From Ochrobactrum sp. Marseille-Q0166 (GTDB lineage Bacteria > Pseudomonadota > Alphaproteobacteria > Rhizobiales > Rhizobiaceae), in NCBI RefSeq assembly GCF_014397025.1, contig NZ_JACJUO010000002.1:248001-312000 (forward strand): a stretch of 64,000 nt of DNA. The letters are read 5' to 3'. Under the pieces are notes generated by a model. That model did not search any database. It was not told the DNA's origin and was given only the letters and a program-made list of their open reading frames with translations. Position 1 is the first letter of the stretch. Each line of letters begins with the position of its first letter. The position numbers were made by a program, and so were the translations under genes. Below, piece after piece: positions 1 to 8,361 of the stretch.

Positions 1-758
1 ATATCCGCCACGCATTGCCCCGCCTGCTCACTCGACGGAAAGCCAACCATGACTGCACGCGCGGTTTCAGGCTTCTGCAGGATACGAACGGTGATTTCCG
101 TCACCACGCCAAGCAGACCTTCCGAGCCGGTCATCAGCCCTAAAAGATCATAGCCTTCGCTATCGAGATGCTTGCCGCCAAGGCGCAAGACTTCGCCAGT
201 TATCAGCACCATTTCGATGCCAAGCACATTGTTGGCGGTGAGACCATATTTCAGACAATGCACGCCACCTGCATTCTCCGCAACATTACCGCCGATTGAG
301 CAGGCAATCTGCGAGGATGGATCGGGCGCATAGTAAAACCCCTCATGCTCGACAGCTTTTGTGATGCCAAGATTGGTCACACCCGGCTGCACGACTGCCA
401 CGCGATTAGGATAATCGATTTCGAGAATGCGATTGAAACGCGACATGCCAAGGAGGACTGCATCGGCCAGCGGCATAGAACCACCGGATAGCGACGTGCC
501 AGCACCGCGCGGCACCACGCGAATGCCATTATCGTGACAATAGCGCAAAACTTTTGAGACTTGCTCGACCGTTTCTGGAAGGACAACGACCAGCGGCAGA
601 GAACGATGCGCCGTTAGCCCATCGCTTTCAAACACGCGCATTGCATTAACAGTATCGACAATCCCCTCACCCGGTACGATATTGCGCAAGTCTGCAACGA
701 TGCCAGCACGTCGTTGCAATACGGCCGCATCCGGCTCCGGCATGACCAATCCGCTCAT
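1..758 (-). CDS. glcD: FAD-linked oxidase, glycolate oxidase GlcD type (5' part, runs off the window)
   Basis: The reverse strand is open from an ATG at 758 to the window edge, so only the N-terminal ~252 residues are seen. It reads as a GlcD-type FAD_binding_4 (PCMH) domain: a region with VVPRGAGTSLSGG (about residues 84-96), then CSIGGNVAENAGG and TGSEGLLGVVTEITV, the classical FAD-binding segments of glycolate/D-lactate dehydrogenases. The family oxidises 2-hydroxy acids such as glycolate or D-lactate and passes electrons to the respiratory chain, usually with GlcE and GlcF partners; these would lie outside the window. The start has a purine-rich GGAGGAAC just upstream (RC of 761-768). It is divergent from a LysR gene, with a perfect inverted repeat in the spacer. 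Substrate is not fixed by sequence; D-lactate is as likely as glycolate. Confidence 0.88.
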   Translation of the reverse strand, partial: MSGLVMPEPDAAVLQRRAGIVADLRNIVPGEGIVDTVNAMRVFESDGLTAHRSLPLVVVLPETVEQVSKVLRYCHDNGIRVVPRGAGTSLSGGSMPLADAVLLGMSRFNRILEIDYPNRVAVVQPGVTNLGITKAVEHEGFYYAPDPSSQIACSIGGNVAENAGGVHCLKYGLTANNVLGIEMVLITGEVLRLGGKHLDSEGYDLLGLMTGSEGLLGVVTEITVRILQKPETARAVMVGFPSSEQAGQCVAD

Positions 759-785
759 ATGTTCCTCCGCCTCCCAGCGACTTCA

Positions 786-816
786 CATGATTGGTAAACT
801 AATTTTACCAATCATG
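786..816. promoter_or_regulatory. Perfect 13-bp inverted repeat upstream of glcD-type gene, candidate operator
   Basis: CATGATTGGTAAA (786-798) and TTTACCAATCATG (804-816) are exact reverse complements around a 5-base spacer. The repeat starts 28 bases upstream of the glcD-type start codon. GGT...ACC half-sites are typical of operators for FadR-type GntR regulators of lactate/glycolate genes, although the spacing here is wider than in PdhR/LldR sites. There is no T-tract, so a terminator is unlikely. Regulator identity is inference: the FadR-type gene at 2355-3176 or the adjacent LysR gene. Confidence 0.55.
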
Positions 817-925
817 ACTATGGCGAAACAGTTTTGACACTGCGGCATAATCGCCTTGCGATCTCAGCAAAGCCTCGGCTAGATGAGCAAGTACATATAT
901 CTGCCGGGGAGCATTTGAAACTATC

Positions 926-1852
926 ATGATGAGCAGTCTGGCCGATATGGAGATTTTTGCACGCGTTGTCGCAACCGGCAGCATGTCTGCAGCAGCGCGC
1001 GATCTTGGCCTGTCACCCGCCGTGGTTTCCAAGCGGCTCGGGCGTCTTGAAGAGCGGCTTGGCACGCGACTGCTTCAGCGCACAACGCGCCAGATTGCTT
1101 TAACGGAAGCCGGACAAGGCTACCATGAGCGCGTGCTGGCTATTTTGTCGAACATTGAAGAGGCGGAAGCCTTCGTGGCCCGGCGTTCGGCAGATGCACG
1201 CGGGACTTTGAAAATCTCCGCCCCCACCACTTTCGGACGCATGCACATCGCGCCTTATCTGGTGCCATTCATGCGCGCCAATTCCGACCTGACTGTCAAT
1301 ATGCAGCTCTCGGACGAGATGGTCGATATTGTTGGTGACGGCTATGATCTTGCCATTCGCATTGGCGAACTGTCCGACTCTACACTTGTGGCCCGCCGTC
1401 TCGCACCTGTGCGCAGAATTCTCGCGGCATCCCCGCATTATATTGCAGAACGCGGAACACCGCAGACGATCGAGGATCTTGCCGATCATATCTGCCTTGC
1501 ACCGCACAACAACGATCCATGGCGGCTTGAAGGCCCTAAAGGACCAATAACAATCCGTCCCGTCGGTCCGCTTCAGACCAATTCAAGCGAAGTGGTGCGC
1601 GAGGCGGTGCTGGCTGGTCTTGGAATTGCGCAGCGCTCGACGTGGGACATTGGACCGGAACTGGCAGAAGGCAGGCTGGTGCAGGTTCTACCGGAATATG
1701 CCGCATCGCGAAATGTCGCCATTCACGCGGTTTACCCCTCCAAGCAGTTCCTGCCTGCCAAAGTGCGTCTCTTCATAGACTATCTCGCAGATCTTTATGG
1801 ACCGGTACCCTATTGGGAAAGTAGCAGTACTCCGCACGATATATCTAAATAA
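926..1852 (+). CDS. LysR-family transcriptional regulator
   Basis: 308 residues, the usual length for LysR regulators. The N-terminal winged helix-turn-helix is plain (about residues 8-65: ADMEIFARVV, GSMSAAARDLGLSPAVVSKRL, LEERLGTRLLQRTTR), followed by a periplasmic-binding-like effector domain (about 95-295). The pattern with AVVSKRLGRLEERLG and LLQRTTR is that of the CrgA/DmlR-like subgroup. It is divergent from the FAD oxidase at 1-758, so control of that gene is the natural guess, but the ligand is unknown. Two adjacent ATGs (926, 929) are possible starts; a GGGGA lies about 20 bases upstream, so the start is not certain. Confidence 0.9.
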   Translation: MMSSLADMEIFARVVATGSMSAAARDLGLSPAVVSKRLGRLEERLGTRLLQRTTRQIALTEAGQGYHERVLAILSNIEEAEAFVARRSADARGTLKISAPTTFGRMHIAPYLVPFMRANSDLTVNMQLSDEMVDIVGDGYDLAIRIGELSDSTLVARRLAPVRRILAASPHYIAERGTPQTIEDLADHICLAPHNNDPWRLEGPKGPITIRPVGPLQTNSSEVVREAVLAGLGIAQRSTWDIGPELAEGRLVQVLPEYAASRNVAIHAVYPSKQFLPAKVRLFIDYLADLYGPVPYWESSSTPHDISK

Positions 1853-1958
1853 TAGACGAAGCGGCTATGATTACGTAATAAGACGCCCGTTGCGTGATCG
1901 CGACAGCGTTTGCCGTTCGCCGGACAATATTAAGTCCAGACAATATCAAGGAATGACA

Positions 1959-2246
1959 ATGAACACAGTACCCCGCCTGATTTTCGCACTCGTCGTGGCC
2001 GTTATCGTCGGTTGCGGTTTCATGTATTATGATAAATCGCGCGGCGCTGAATGGGTTGTTTCCCCACAGCAGATCGAACAAGCAAAGTCCGAAGGAAAAG
2101 CTGGTTTTGAAAGTCGCCCCGGCACCGTAGCGGTCCGTCCTATCCGTAGCGAAACTGCAGATGTGCTGCCCTTCAAATGGGCGATATATGGCCTAGTTGC
2201 CGGTATTGTTGTTTTCGTTTCGGGCCGCAAGCGCAAAAAGGCCTGA
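1959..2246 (+). CDS. Small membrane protein of unknown function
   Basis: 95 residues from the ATG at 1959, chosen because AAGGAA (1948-1953) sits 5-6 bases upstream; the longer frame beginning at 1797 overlaps the LysR gene and has no comparable site. Two hydrophobic segments are visible: residues about 5-23 (LIFALVVAVIVGCGFMYY) and about 70-88 (WAIYGLVAGIVVFVSG), followed by a basic tail RKRKKA, which favours a cytoplasmic C-terminus. The loop between them is about 45 residues and hydrophilic. I do not recognise the family. It stands alone between a LysR gene and a terminator, so it is probably monocistronic. Confidence 0.7.
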   Translation: MNTVPRLIFALVVAVIVGCGFMYYDKSRGAEWVVSPQQIEQAKSEGKAGFESRPGTVAVRPIRSETADVLPFKWAIYGLVAGIVVFVSGRKRKKA

Positions 2247-2268
2247 CAACAGACCCCAACTCTTTACA

Positions 2269-2299
2269 AACCCCGGAAGCGATGTTTCCGGGGTTTTTA
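2269..2299 (+). terminator. Rho-independent terminator
   Basis: AACCCCGGAA and TTCCGGGGTT form a 10-bp stem around GCGATGT, followed by a run of T. It closes the small membrane protein gene 22 bases upstream. Confidence 0.85.
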
Positions 2300-2354
2300 T
2301 TTATGAACTGAAGATGCCATTGCCCGCTTGGCGGCTTAGGGATAGTTTGCAGCC

Positions 2355-3176
2355 ATGATGGAGGCAGCAGACGGCATGGCCGAGACAGTTTTTTCCCGCA
2401 TTCATGCAAGCCGCACTGCGGATGATGTTGTGCATCAGATCGAGAGTCTGATTCTCGAAGGTGTTCTGCGTGGCGGCGACCGTCTCCCGGGCGAGCGCGA
2501 GCTCGCACGACAGCTCGATATCTCCCGCCCTATTCTGCGCGATGCGCTCAAGCGGCTCGAAAATGCTGGTCTTCTCACCTCCCGCCACGGCGGCGGAACC
2601 TTTGTTGCCGATGTTATTGGTCAGGTATTCAGCGCCCCTGTTGTGAAGCTTTTTGCAGAGCATCGAAAGGCAACGACCGACTATCTCGAATATCGCCGTG
2701 AAATTGAAAGCGTGGCCGCCGAATATGCGGCTCTTCGCGCCACATCAGCCGATAAAGCTCTTTTGGCGGAAATCATGACCGCAATGGAAGACGCCAATAG
2801 CGCCTGTGATCTGGTTAAGGGAGCCCAACTCGATGTCGAGTTTCACAATGCAATTGGTGAAGCTGCCCACAATATCGTGTTGCTGCACACTTTGCGTTCC
2901 TGTTATCAGCTGCTGAAGGATGGCGTTTTCTACAATCGTAGCCTTATTTACAGCTATCCCGGTGTTGCTGACATGCTGCTTTCACAGCATCGTTCCATTT
3001 ACGACGCCGTTATTGCTGGTAACCCGCAAGCAGCACGTGAAGCCGTGCAGAAGCATATCCGCTTTGTCGAACAGGCAACCAACGACCGTGAGCTTAACGA
3101 TGAGCGCGAGCGCGTATCGCAATTGCGCTACCGCCAGCGAGCAGGAAAAGACGCGAAAGAAAGCTACGAGTTATGA
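2355..3176 (+). CDS. FadR/GntR-family transcriptional regulator with FCD domain
   Basis: 273 residues. An N-terminal GntR winged helix (about 24-90: VVHQIESLILEGVL, LPGERELARQLDISRPILRDAL, GLLTSRHGGGTFV) is followed by an all-helical FCD effector domain. The FCD metal/ligand residues are present: D and H in QLDVEFHNAIG, H in SQHRSIYDAV and H in QKHIRFVEQ. The order and length fit the PdhR/LldR/GlcC group that senses organic acids. The ATG at 2376 is an alternative start with GGAGG 11 bases upstream; the upstream ATG pair at 2355/2358 has a weaker site. The stop overlaps the next gene by four bases (ATGA), so the two are translationally coupled. It could control the glycolate/lactate oxidase gene 1.6 kb away; that is inference. 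Confidence 0.88.
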   Translation: MMEAADGMAETVFSRIHASRTADDVVHQIESLILEGVLRGGDRLPGERELARQLDISRPILRDALKRLENAGLLTSRHGGGTFVADVIGQVFSAPVVKLFAEHRKATTDYLEYRREIESVAAEYAALRATSADKALLAEIMTAMEDANSACDLVKGAQLDVEFHNAIGEAAHNIVLLHTLRSCYQLLKDGVFYNRSLIYSYPGVADMLLSQHRSIYDAVIAGNPQAAREAVQKHIRFVEQATNDRELNDERERVSQLRYRQRAGKDAKESYEL

Positions 3177-3931
3177 AGACTGCGACGTTTAAAGAAGCGA
3201 AAGGACCGGACGGCATCCGGCTCTATGCTATGGGTGATGTGCATGGCCGCCTTGATCTCTTGCAGGACATGCATGGTCTCATCCATGCAGATATTGATCG
3301 AAATCCAACGCATGACTGGCGCATCATTCACCTTGGTGATTACATCGACAGAGGCCCGGATTCTAAAGCTGTGCTGGATTTTTTGATCCATGCGTCGGCA
3401 CATGATCCGCGCATTATCTCGCTCATCGGCAATCATGACGACGGCTTTGTGCGCTATCTGACGACCGGGGATACGAACGGCATTTTTGCACTTCATGGCG
3501 GCAGCGATACCGCCCGGTCATATGGAGTGGAGGTCGATTACACTGATGGAGCATCAGCGGCAGCAGGATACAAACAGCTCGTCGACAAAGTTCCGCAAGC
3601 GCATATCGACTATATACGCTCGATGCCGTCTTCAGTGACCTTTGGAGATTTCTTCTTCTGCCATGCAGGTGTAAACCCGGCAGTTTCTCTCGACGAGCAA
3701 GATCGGGACGATCTTATGTGGATCAGGACACTGTTTTTAAAATGGACCGATCCGCTGGAGAAGGTCATCATCCACGGACATACGCCGCAGGGTGCTATCG
3801 ATGTTCAAACCAACAGGGTTAACCTCGATACTTATGCCTGGAAAAGCGGAAAACTGTCAGCCATCGTGATCGATGGTCTGGAAAAGCGTTTTCTGGAAGC
3901 GACTGGTCCAGCCGCTAATCCTGTTATTTAA
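3173..3931 (+). CDS. PP2A-like serine/threonine protein phosphatase (metallophosphoesterase)
   Basis: 252 residues with the metallophosphoesterase signature motifs in order: GDVHGR (about 20-25), GDYIDRG (about 55-61), GNHDDG (about 86-91), a CHAG segment (about 163) and IHGHTPQ (about 200). These bind two metal ions and hydrolyse phosphoester bonds; bacterial members (PrpA/PrpB type) dephosphorylate proteins, and some cleave nucleotides such as Ap4A. Translationally coupled to the upstream GntR regulator by a 4-base overlap. Its 3' end overlaps the convergent small gene on the other strand by four bases. No signal peptide, so cytoplasmic. Substrate unknown. Confidence 0.85.
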   Translation: MKTATFKEAKGPDGIRLYAMGDVHGRLDLLQDMHGLIHADIDRNPTHDWRIIHLGDYIDRGPDSKAVLDFLIHASAHDPRIISLIGNHDDGFVRYLTTGDTNGIFALHGGSDTARSYGVEVDYTDGASAAAGYKQLVDKVPQAHIDYIRSMPSSVTFGDFFFCHAGVNPAVSLDEQDRDDLMWIRTLFLKWTDPLEKVIIHGHTPQGAIDVQTNRVNLDTYAWKSGKLSAIVIDGLEKRFLEATGPAANPVI

Positions 3932-4065
3932 CGTGCGCTGGAAATGCCGTAGCCGTCGGTGGAGGTCATGCTGTTGCCGGCATCGACGGTGAAAATGCCA
4001 ACTGCCATAAACACAATCGCAGAAATCATCAGGACGGTGAGGAGTGCGGCATGCTTAGCGGTCAT
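3928..4065 (-). CDS. Small 45-residue single-helix membrane protein
   Basis: An ORF below the usual length cut-off. From the ATG at 4065 it reads MTAKHAALLTVLMISAIVFM, continuing AVGIFTVDAG, and ends ISSAR with TAA at 3928-3930. Residues about 6-27 form one transmembrane helix; the C-terminal 18 residues are polar and rich in Ser/Thr/Gly. A GAAAGAG lies about 11 bases upstream. The stop overlaps the stop of the convergent phosphatase by four bases, so there is no spacer between the genes. Codon use looks coding. Function unknown; conservation would have to be tested. Confidence 0.55.
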   Translation of the reverse strand: MTAKHAALLTVLMISAIVFMAVGIFTVDAGNSMTSTDGYGISSAR

Positions 4066-4324
4066 GGTCGAAAACTCTTTCGAGGTTACCAGGAGAAACG
4101 ATGAACCGAGCTTTCCTAATAGCCAAGGCTTGCACCTTGTCTGATCACTGACCGCACGGAAGTTGGCCTCAGTTACACTCGAAAAAAGTTACCCGCAACT
4201 GAACGAACAAACGACAATTGTCGCTTTCTGAGGGAAAAAACTAATTCGTTTCGCCCTGTGGCAAAGTCGCAACGCATTATAAGGTCTGGTCTGTTGTTTG
4301 CAGGCAACTTTTTAGCTGTTTCTC

Positions 4325-5023
4325 TTAGATGAGATCAACCCAGGCACGCGCAAGCGCAGCCCCGGCCTTGTCTGCGGCAATCCCCGATTGCCGGAGATTA
4401 ACAGGGAGTTCTGCCGCCCAATTGGAATCATACCTGGCAATCGTATCACTGAGCGTTTCACTCCAATTGACGACCAGCTTGGTATCCGCTTCAAAATGAA
4501 ACTGCGTTCCGTAAACGGCACGCCCGATGCGGTAGGCCTGATGAACAGTCATGTCGCTGATTGCCATATGAATGGCACCCTCCGGCAAGGAGAATGTATC
4601 CCGGTGCCAGTGAAAAATTGGGAAAGCTGAACCTGCCGCAGACAGGACAGGATCGCTCTCTCCCTGCTCCGTTAACCGCACTTCGTGCCAGCCAAATTCC
4701 ATCGGACGGTCGAGAATATTCTCACCACCATAGGCGCGTGCGACGAGCTGACTGCCAAGACATATACCAAGCACAGCCTTGTCTTGATCGCCAAAGGCCC
4801 GAATAAGATTGAGCAAACCTGGGAAATAGGGGTAGTCGCCATCGGCAAGTGCGTTCTGCTCGCCACCCAATACGATCAGGGCCTCATGCTCACTGTCATC
4901 CGTGGGAAGTGTATCGCCATTATAGGCATGCCTCACATCGATTGTATGCCCAGCTTCAAGCAGGATCGGCTCAATCTGCCCCAGACCTGAATCGGGATAA
5001 TTCTGAACGACCAACACACTCAT
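4325..5023 (-). CDS. Class I glutamine amidotransferase-like protein (GMP synthase GATase type)
   Basis: 232 residues, a stand-alone class I amidotransferase fold. The nucleophile elbow GICLGSQ (about 86-92, catalytic Cys) and the FHFE motif (about 173-176, His and Glu of the triad) are intact, so glutaminase or related hydrolase activity is plausible. Proteins of this type resemble the GATase domain of GMP synthase and include gamma-glutamyl hydrolases and glutamine-dependent enzymes of unknown acceptor. No synthetase partner is adjacent; the upstream transcription unit ends at a terminator 43 bases before the start, so it appears monocistronic. Precise reaction unknown. Confidence 0.85.
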   Translation of the reverse strand: MSVLVVQNYPDSGLGQIEPILLEAGHTIDVRHAYNGDTLPTDDSEHEALIVLGGEQNALADGDYPYFPGLLNLIRAFGDQDKAVLGICLGSQLVARAYGGENILDRPMEFGWHEVRLTEQGESDPVLSAAGSAFPIFHWHRDTFSLPEGAIHMAISDMTVHQAYRIGRAVYGTQFHFEADTKLVVNWSETLSDTIARYDSNWAAELPVNLRQSGIAADKAGAALARAWVDLI

Positions 5024-5065
5024 TGTTCAAGCCCCAAGTTTTACATCGAAAGGGCTAGCATGAAA

Positions 5066-5090
5066 AAAGCCCGGACAACAGCCGGGCTTT
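5066..5090 (-). terminator. Rho-independent terminator of the HlyD/FUSC efflux operon
   Basis: AAAGCCCGG (5066-5074) pairs with CCGGGCTTT (5082-5090) around a 7-base loop. On the minus strand a run of T follows, so it ends the operon whose last gene stops at 5116. Confidence 0.85.
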
Positions 5091-5115
5091 CATGGGTTTC
5101 AGTTTATTGCGTCTA

Positions 5116-5982
5116 TCAATTGATGACTGACACGCTGACGGTGCGGCCTGCCACCAGATGCACCCCCTGAGGCACATCTTCAAGCTTCACACGTACCGGA
5201 ACGCGCTGCGCCAGACGCACCCAGTTAAATGTCGGCGAAACATTCGCCAAAAGGTTCGTTGAATCGCTGCGTTCGCGATCTTCAATACCGCCAGCGATAC
5301 CCTCAACCTGTCCCTTAAGCTTTAGCTTGCTGCCCATCACGTCAATCACAACCGGATCGCCGATGTTGATACGCTCGAGCTTGTTTTCCTCAAAATAGCC
5401 CGAGACATAGAACGAGTCTGTATCAACCAGCGCCGTTACCGGGGAACCTGCTGTCACATAATCGCCGGGCTGGAGCGAGAAATTGGTGATGACACCATTT
5501 ACGGGCGCTTTGACAGAGGAACGTTCCAGATTGAGCGATGCGAGATCACGGTCGAGTTCAGCCTGACGATAGGTGGCCTCCGCTTGCATTGTCGTGGTTT
5601 CGATCTGCTCCATCTTCTGCTGCGTGATGGTGTTATCATTCAGCTTGCGATAGCGGGTAAGATCGCGATTGGCCATATCAAGAGCAGCCTTGCTGCTGGC
5701 AAGCTTTGCTTCTGCCTGTTGCAAAGCAAGCTTGTAGCGCGCCTGATCGATGCGAAAAATCACATCCCCCTGTTTGATGTTCTGATTGTCGCGCACCAGA
5801 ACCTCGCTCACCAAACCCGAAACGTCTGGAGCAAGACGCACAACGTCGGCGCGGATTTTGCCGTCGCGTGTCCACGGCGCGTTCATGTAATAATCCCAGA
5901 GATGCCAGCCGAGAAGCCCTGCCATTGTGACCATGACGAGGGTTAGGAAGACCCGGCCAGAATGTGCAAAAAGTTTCTTCAT
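5116..5982 (-). CDS. aaeA: HlyD/EmrA-type periplasmic adaptor of an aromatic-acid efflux pump
   Basis: 288 residues. An N-terminal membrane anchor (about 10-30) precedes a biotinyl-lipoyl half (APDVSGLVSEVLVRDNQ, about 52-68), an alpha-helical hairpin rich in Ala/Glu/Gln (about 85-150) and the second lipoyl half with beta-barrel (APVNGVITNFSLQPGDYV, about 158-175). This is the AaeA/EmrA layout of a membrane fusion protein that connects an inner-membrane FUSC pump to an outer-membrane channel. It overlaps the DUF1656 gene by four bases, and the FUSC and MarR genes lie upstream in the same operon. The gene name is by family; the exported substrate (hydroxybenzoates in E. coli AaeAB) is inference. 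Confidence 0.85.
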   Translation of the reverse strand: MKKLFAHSGRVFLTLVMVTMAGLLGWHLWDYYMNAPWTRDGKIRADVVRLAPDVSGLVSEVLVRDNQNIKQGDVIFRIDQARYKLALQQAEAKLASSKAALDMANRDLTRYRKLNDNTITQQKMEQIETTTMQAEATYRQAELDRDLASLNLERSSVKAPVNGVITNFSLQPGDYVTAGSPVTALVDTDSFYVSGYFEENKLERINIGDPVVIDVMGSKLKLKGQVEGIAGGIEDRERSDSTNLLANVSPTFNWVRLAQRVPVRVKLEDVPQGVHLVAGRTVSVSVIN

Positions 5983-6188
5983 AGTGGTATTCCATTTAAG
6001 ATGACGGCGCTTGCGCCGAGAATGCAGAAGTACATGGCAGCGTCAAAAAGAGGCCTGTGCCACACAAAACGATAAAACCGGGCGCGTGCGAGCAATCTCT
6101 GCATCAGCGAATTTGCGAAATAAGCGCCCAGTGCCAGAACTGCGAGGCTCGGCAGATAGATTCCATAGATGTCGAATTCCGGTCTCAT
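5979..6188 (-). CDS. aaeX: DUF1656 (AaeX-like) small membrane protein
   Basis: 69 residues from the ATG at 6188, starting MRPEFDIYGIYLPSL. This is a DUF1656 protein: a short N-terminal turn with the conserved E-x-x-x-x-G-x-x-x-P pattern and two transmembrane helices (about 12-30 and 45-65). The family is nearly always found between FUSC and HlyD genes and is thought to be an accessory part of such pumps. The upstream extension of the frame overlaps the FUSC gene and was discarded. Its stop overlaps the adaptor start by four bases. Confidence 0.85.
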   Translation of the reverse strand: MRPEFDIYGIYLPSLAVLALGAYFANSLMQRLLARARFYRFVWHRPLFDAAMYFCILGASAVILNGIPL

Positions 6189-6219
6189 GACTCTAAAATT
6201 TCCATTCTCTGAACGTGTT

Positions 6220-8322
6220 TCAGGCGGCCTGCGGCAGTTCCAGTCGCGGCTGTGGTGGCAACTGGAAAGGCGGCGCCTTCGGAAAGAGGTTAAATCGCAG
6301 GGCGACCAGCGCCAGACGCGGTCTTTTAGCGATTGCAGGCGATCCCTGATCGATGATAATGGCGATAGCGTCATCGATAGCCGAAAGTAGCTGCTCGTCT
6401 ATATCGGTACGCGTTTCAGCTTTCCTGTTGTGCAGAAGCGCACGATAGTGAGCACCAATTCCGTCGAGCACCCTATCGACCGCGTCCCGGCAATCTTCAG
6501 GCAGCTTCGCCCGATATTGCTGAAGATCGATCGTATTCATGCCGTTACGCAGATCACGCAGCAGATCGACCTTGGCGATATCAGCTGACGGGATCAGCGC
6601 CAATCGTGGTGTCATCATGCCGATACGATCAATCATTCTAAGCAACAAGCGGTTCATCCGCTGACGACGATGACGGCCCGGCTTGCGTTCGGTTGCAAGA
6701 GCAAGATCATTCCAGCCTGCCTTAACCAGACGCTGCACCGTCCATTCAGCACCCACCGAACGAACAATCGACGTTACGACAGCTGCAATAACAATACCAA
6801 CGACAGTCGCCAGATTAGCATTGGCAAAGCTGACGAAATCATGTGTGAGACGGCCTTGCAGCATCAGCAGCATCGGCAGATTTATGCACAGCACCATGCC
6901 GAGCATGAATTGCGACGGTATTGCAAGAAGCAGTCCGGCAGGTATCAGAAACAAGCCCAGCACGAGCATAAGCGGAAAGAAACTATCAACTAACGGCAGC
7001 AGAGCGAACTCAAAGACAAAGGCCGCAACAATCACAATCATCAACAATTGGCCAAACTTGCGCATAACCGGAACCGGATCATCCATCGCTGCAAAAAGAC
7101 AGCAAAAGATACCAGCCATCATCGCGGCTGCACCGCCCTGCGACCAGCCCGTTGCAATCCAAAATGCGGTCGCAACACATGTCGAGATAAAAGCACCAAA
7201 ACCCGACAGAAAGGCCATGCCATAATCTCTGTGCTGCGGACGGGTTTTCAGATGCGCATCATAACGACGCCACCGAAGCGAATGTCGCGAACCGGAAACA
7301 ATGTCCTGACGCAGTGTAATACAGTCGCTCCATATCTGAACCAAATCTCTCACGCGTGCTGCAACATTAAATGGCAACAGCTCACTCCATGTGTCGGCAT
7401 CCCTGCCATAGCGTTCGATCTCATCGATATAGCCCAACAAAACCGCGCGGCGCTGCTCGGTAAGATTCTCTCCGCTTTCAATCCAGCTGCAGGTTTCATC
7501 AAGCAATTTCTGCACTGCCGGATGCCAAGGCTTTTCTCCTTCGCCAGGCTTGAGAAGCAGTACATCATGCAGGCTCGAAATAATCGGCAAAACAGCCACC
7601 ATGCGCTGCTGAAGAACATGCAAAAGTGTACCCAGATTGCGGATTGATGATGTATCATAAGCCACATGAGTGGTCAGGTTGCGCAGTTCCAAGGCATCGG
7701 CGGCAAGCCGCTGACGGTCGCGGCGAAATTCCGGACTGTCTCCTTTGCCACGTAATGTCTCTAATAAGAGCATGGAGCCGTCGCGCAGCCAATTGTCGAT
7801 ACGAGCTACGACAACCGGACCGCTGTGGCGCGGAAATACCAAACGATTGACCACTGCTGCGCAGATAATGCCAATCGCAATTTCTTCAACGCGTCCCACT
7901 GCATAGGCAAAAGTTGTCTCTGGGGCCGATACAACCACAAAACTTGCAATGGCTACAGTGTAACCAGCCAGCATGAAGAGATAGCTGCGCGGCGTACCAT
8001 CAAGCAGACTGATTGCAAGGCAAAGCCCCATCCACAGGCCAATAGCCAGTGTCAGGATTTCCGGAGAATTGACTAGATTTGGGACGAATAGAATCGTCAC
8101 TGCACCGCCGATAATGGTCCCGATCAGCCGGTAAAACCCCTTCGACGTCGTGGCACCTGAGAGCGGATGCGCGACGATATAGACCGCCGCTATCGACCAA
8201 TACGGATTGGGAAGGTCTGCCATAAGGGCGATCCACAGCGCAAGCATCGCCGCCGCAAACGTCTTCAGGGAGAAGACGACGTCCCAAAATTTCGGCAATG
8301 TTTCAACTGGTTTCGTCATCAA
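6220..8322 (-). CDS. aaeB: FUSC-family (AaeB-like) inner-membrane efflux transporter
   Basis: 700 residues, the normal size for AaeB-type pumps. Two blocks of about six membrane helices (about 20-170 and 365-520) are each followed by a soluble helical region, as expected for the fusaric acid resistance (FUSC) family. The start, with PKFWDVVFSLKTFAAAML, is typical. The protein exports aromatic acids or related compounds together with the HlyD adaptor. It sits 39 bases after the MarR gene and 31 bases before the DUF1656 gene, so the four genes form one operon. Substrate cannot be read from the sequence. Confidence 0.9.
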   Translation of the reverse strand: MMTKPVETLPKFWDVVFSLKTFAAAMLALWIALMADLPNPYWSIAAVYIVAHPLSGATTSKGFYRLIGTIIGGAVTILFVPNLVNSPEILTLAIGLWMGLCLAISLLDGTPRSYLFMLAGYTVAIASFVVVSAPETTFAYAVGRVEEIAIGIICAAVVNRLVFPRHSGPVVVARIDNWLRDGSMLLLETLRGKGDSPEFRRDRQRLAADALELRNLTTHVAYDTSSIRNLGTLLHVLQQRMVAVLPIISSLHDVLLLKPGEGEKPWHPAVQKLLDETCSWIESGENLTEQRRAVLLGYIDEIERYGRDADTWSELLPFNVAARVRDLVQIWSDCITLRQDIVSGSRHSLRWRRYDAHLKTRPQHRDYGMAFLSGFGAFISTCVATAFWIATGWSQGGAAAMMAGIFCCLFAAMDDPVPVMRKFGQLLMIVIVAAFVFEFALLPLVDSFFPLMLVLGLFLIPAGLLLAIPSQFMLGMVLCINLPMLLMLQGRLTHDFVSFANANLATVVGIVIAAVVTSIVRSVGAEWTVQRLVKAGWNDLALATERKPGRHRRQRMNRLLLRMIDRIGMMTPRLALIPSADIAKVDLLRDLRNGMNTIDLQQYRAKLPEDCRDAVDRVLDGIGAHYRALLHNRKAETRTDIDEQLLSAIDDAIAIIIDQGSPAIAKRPRLALVALRFNLFPKAPPFQLPPQPRLELPQAA

Positions 8323-8361
8323 TATCTCAAGTTTTACTTACGGTTTTCATGGATGCCGCAT

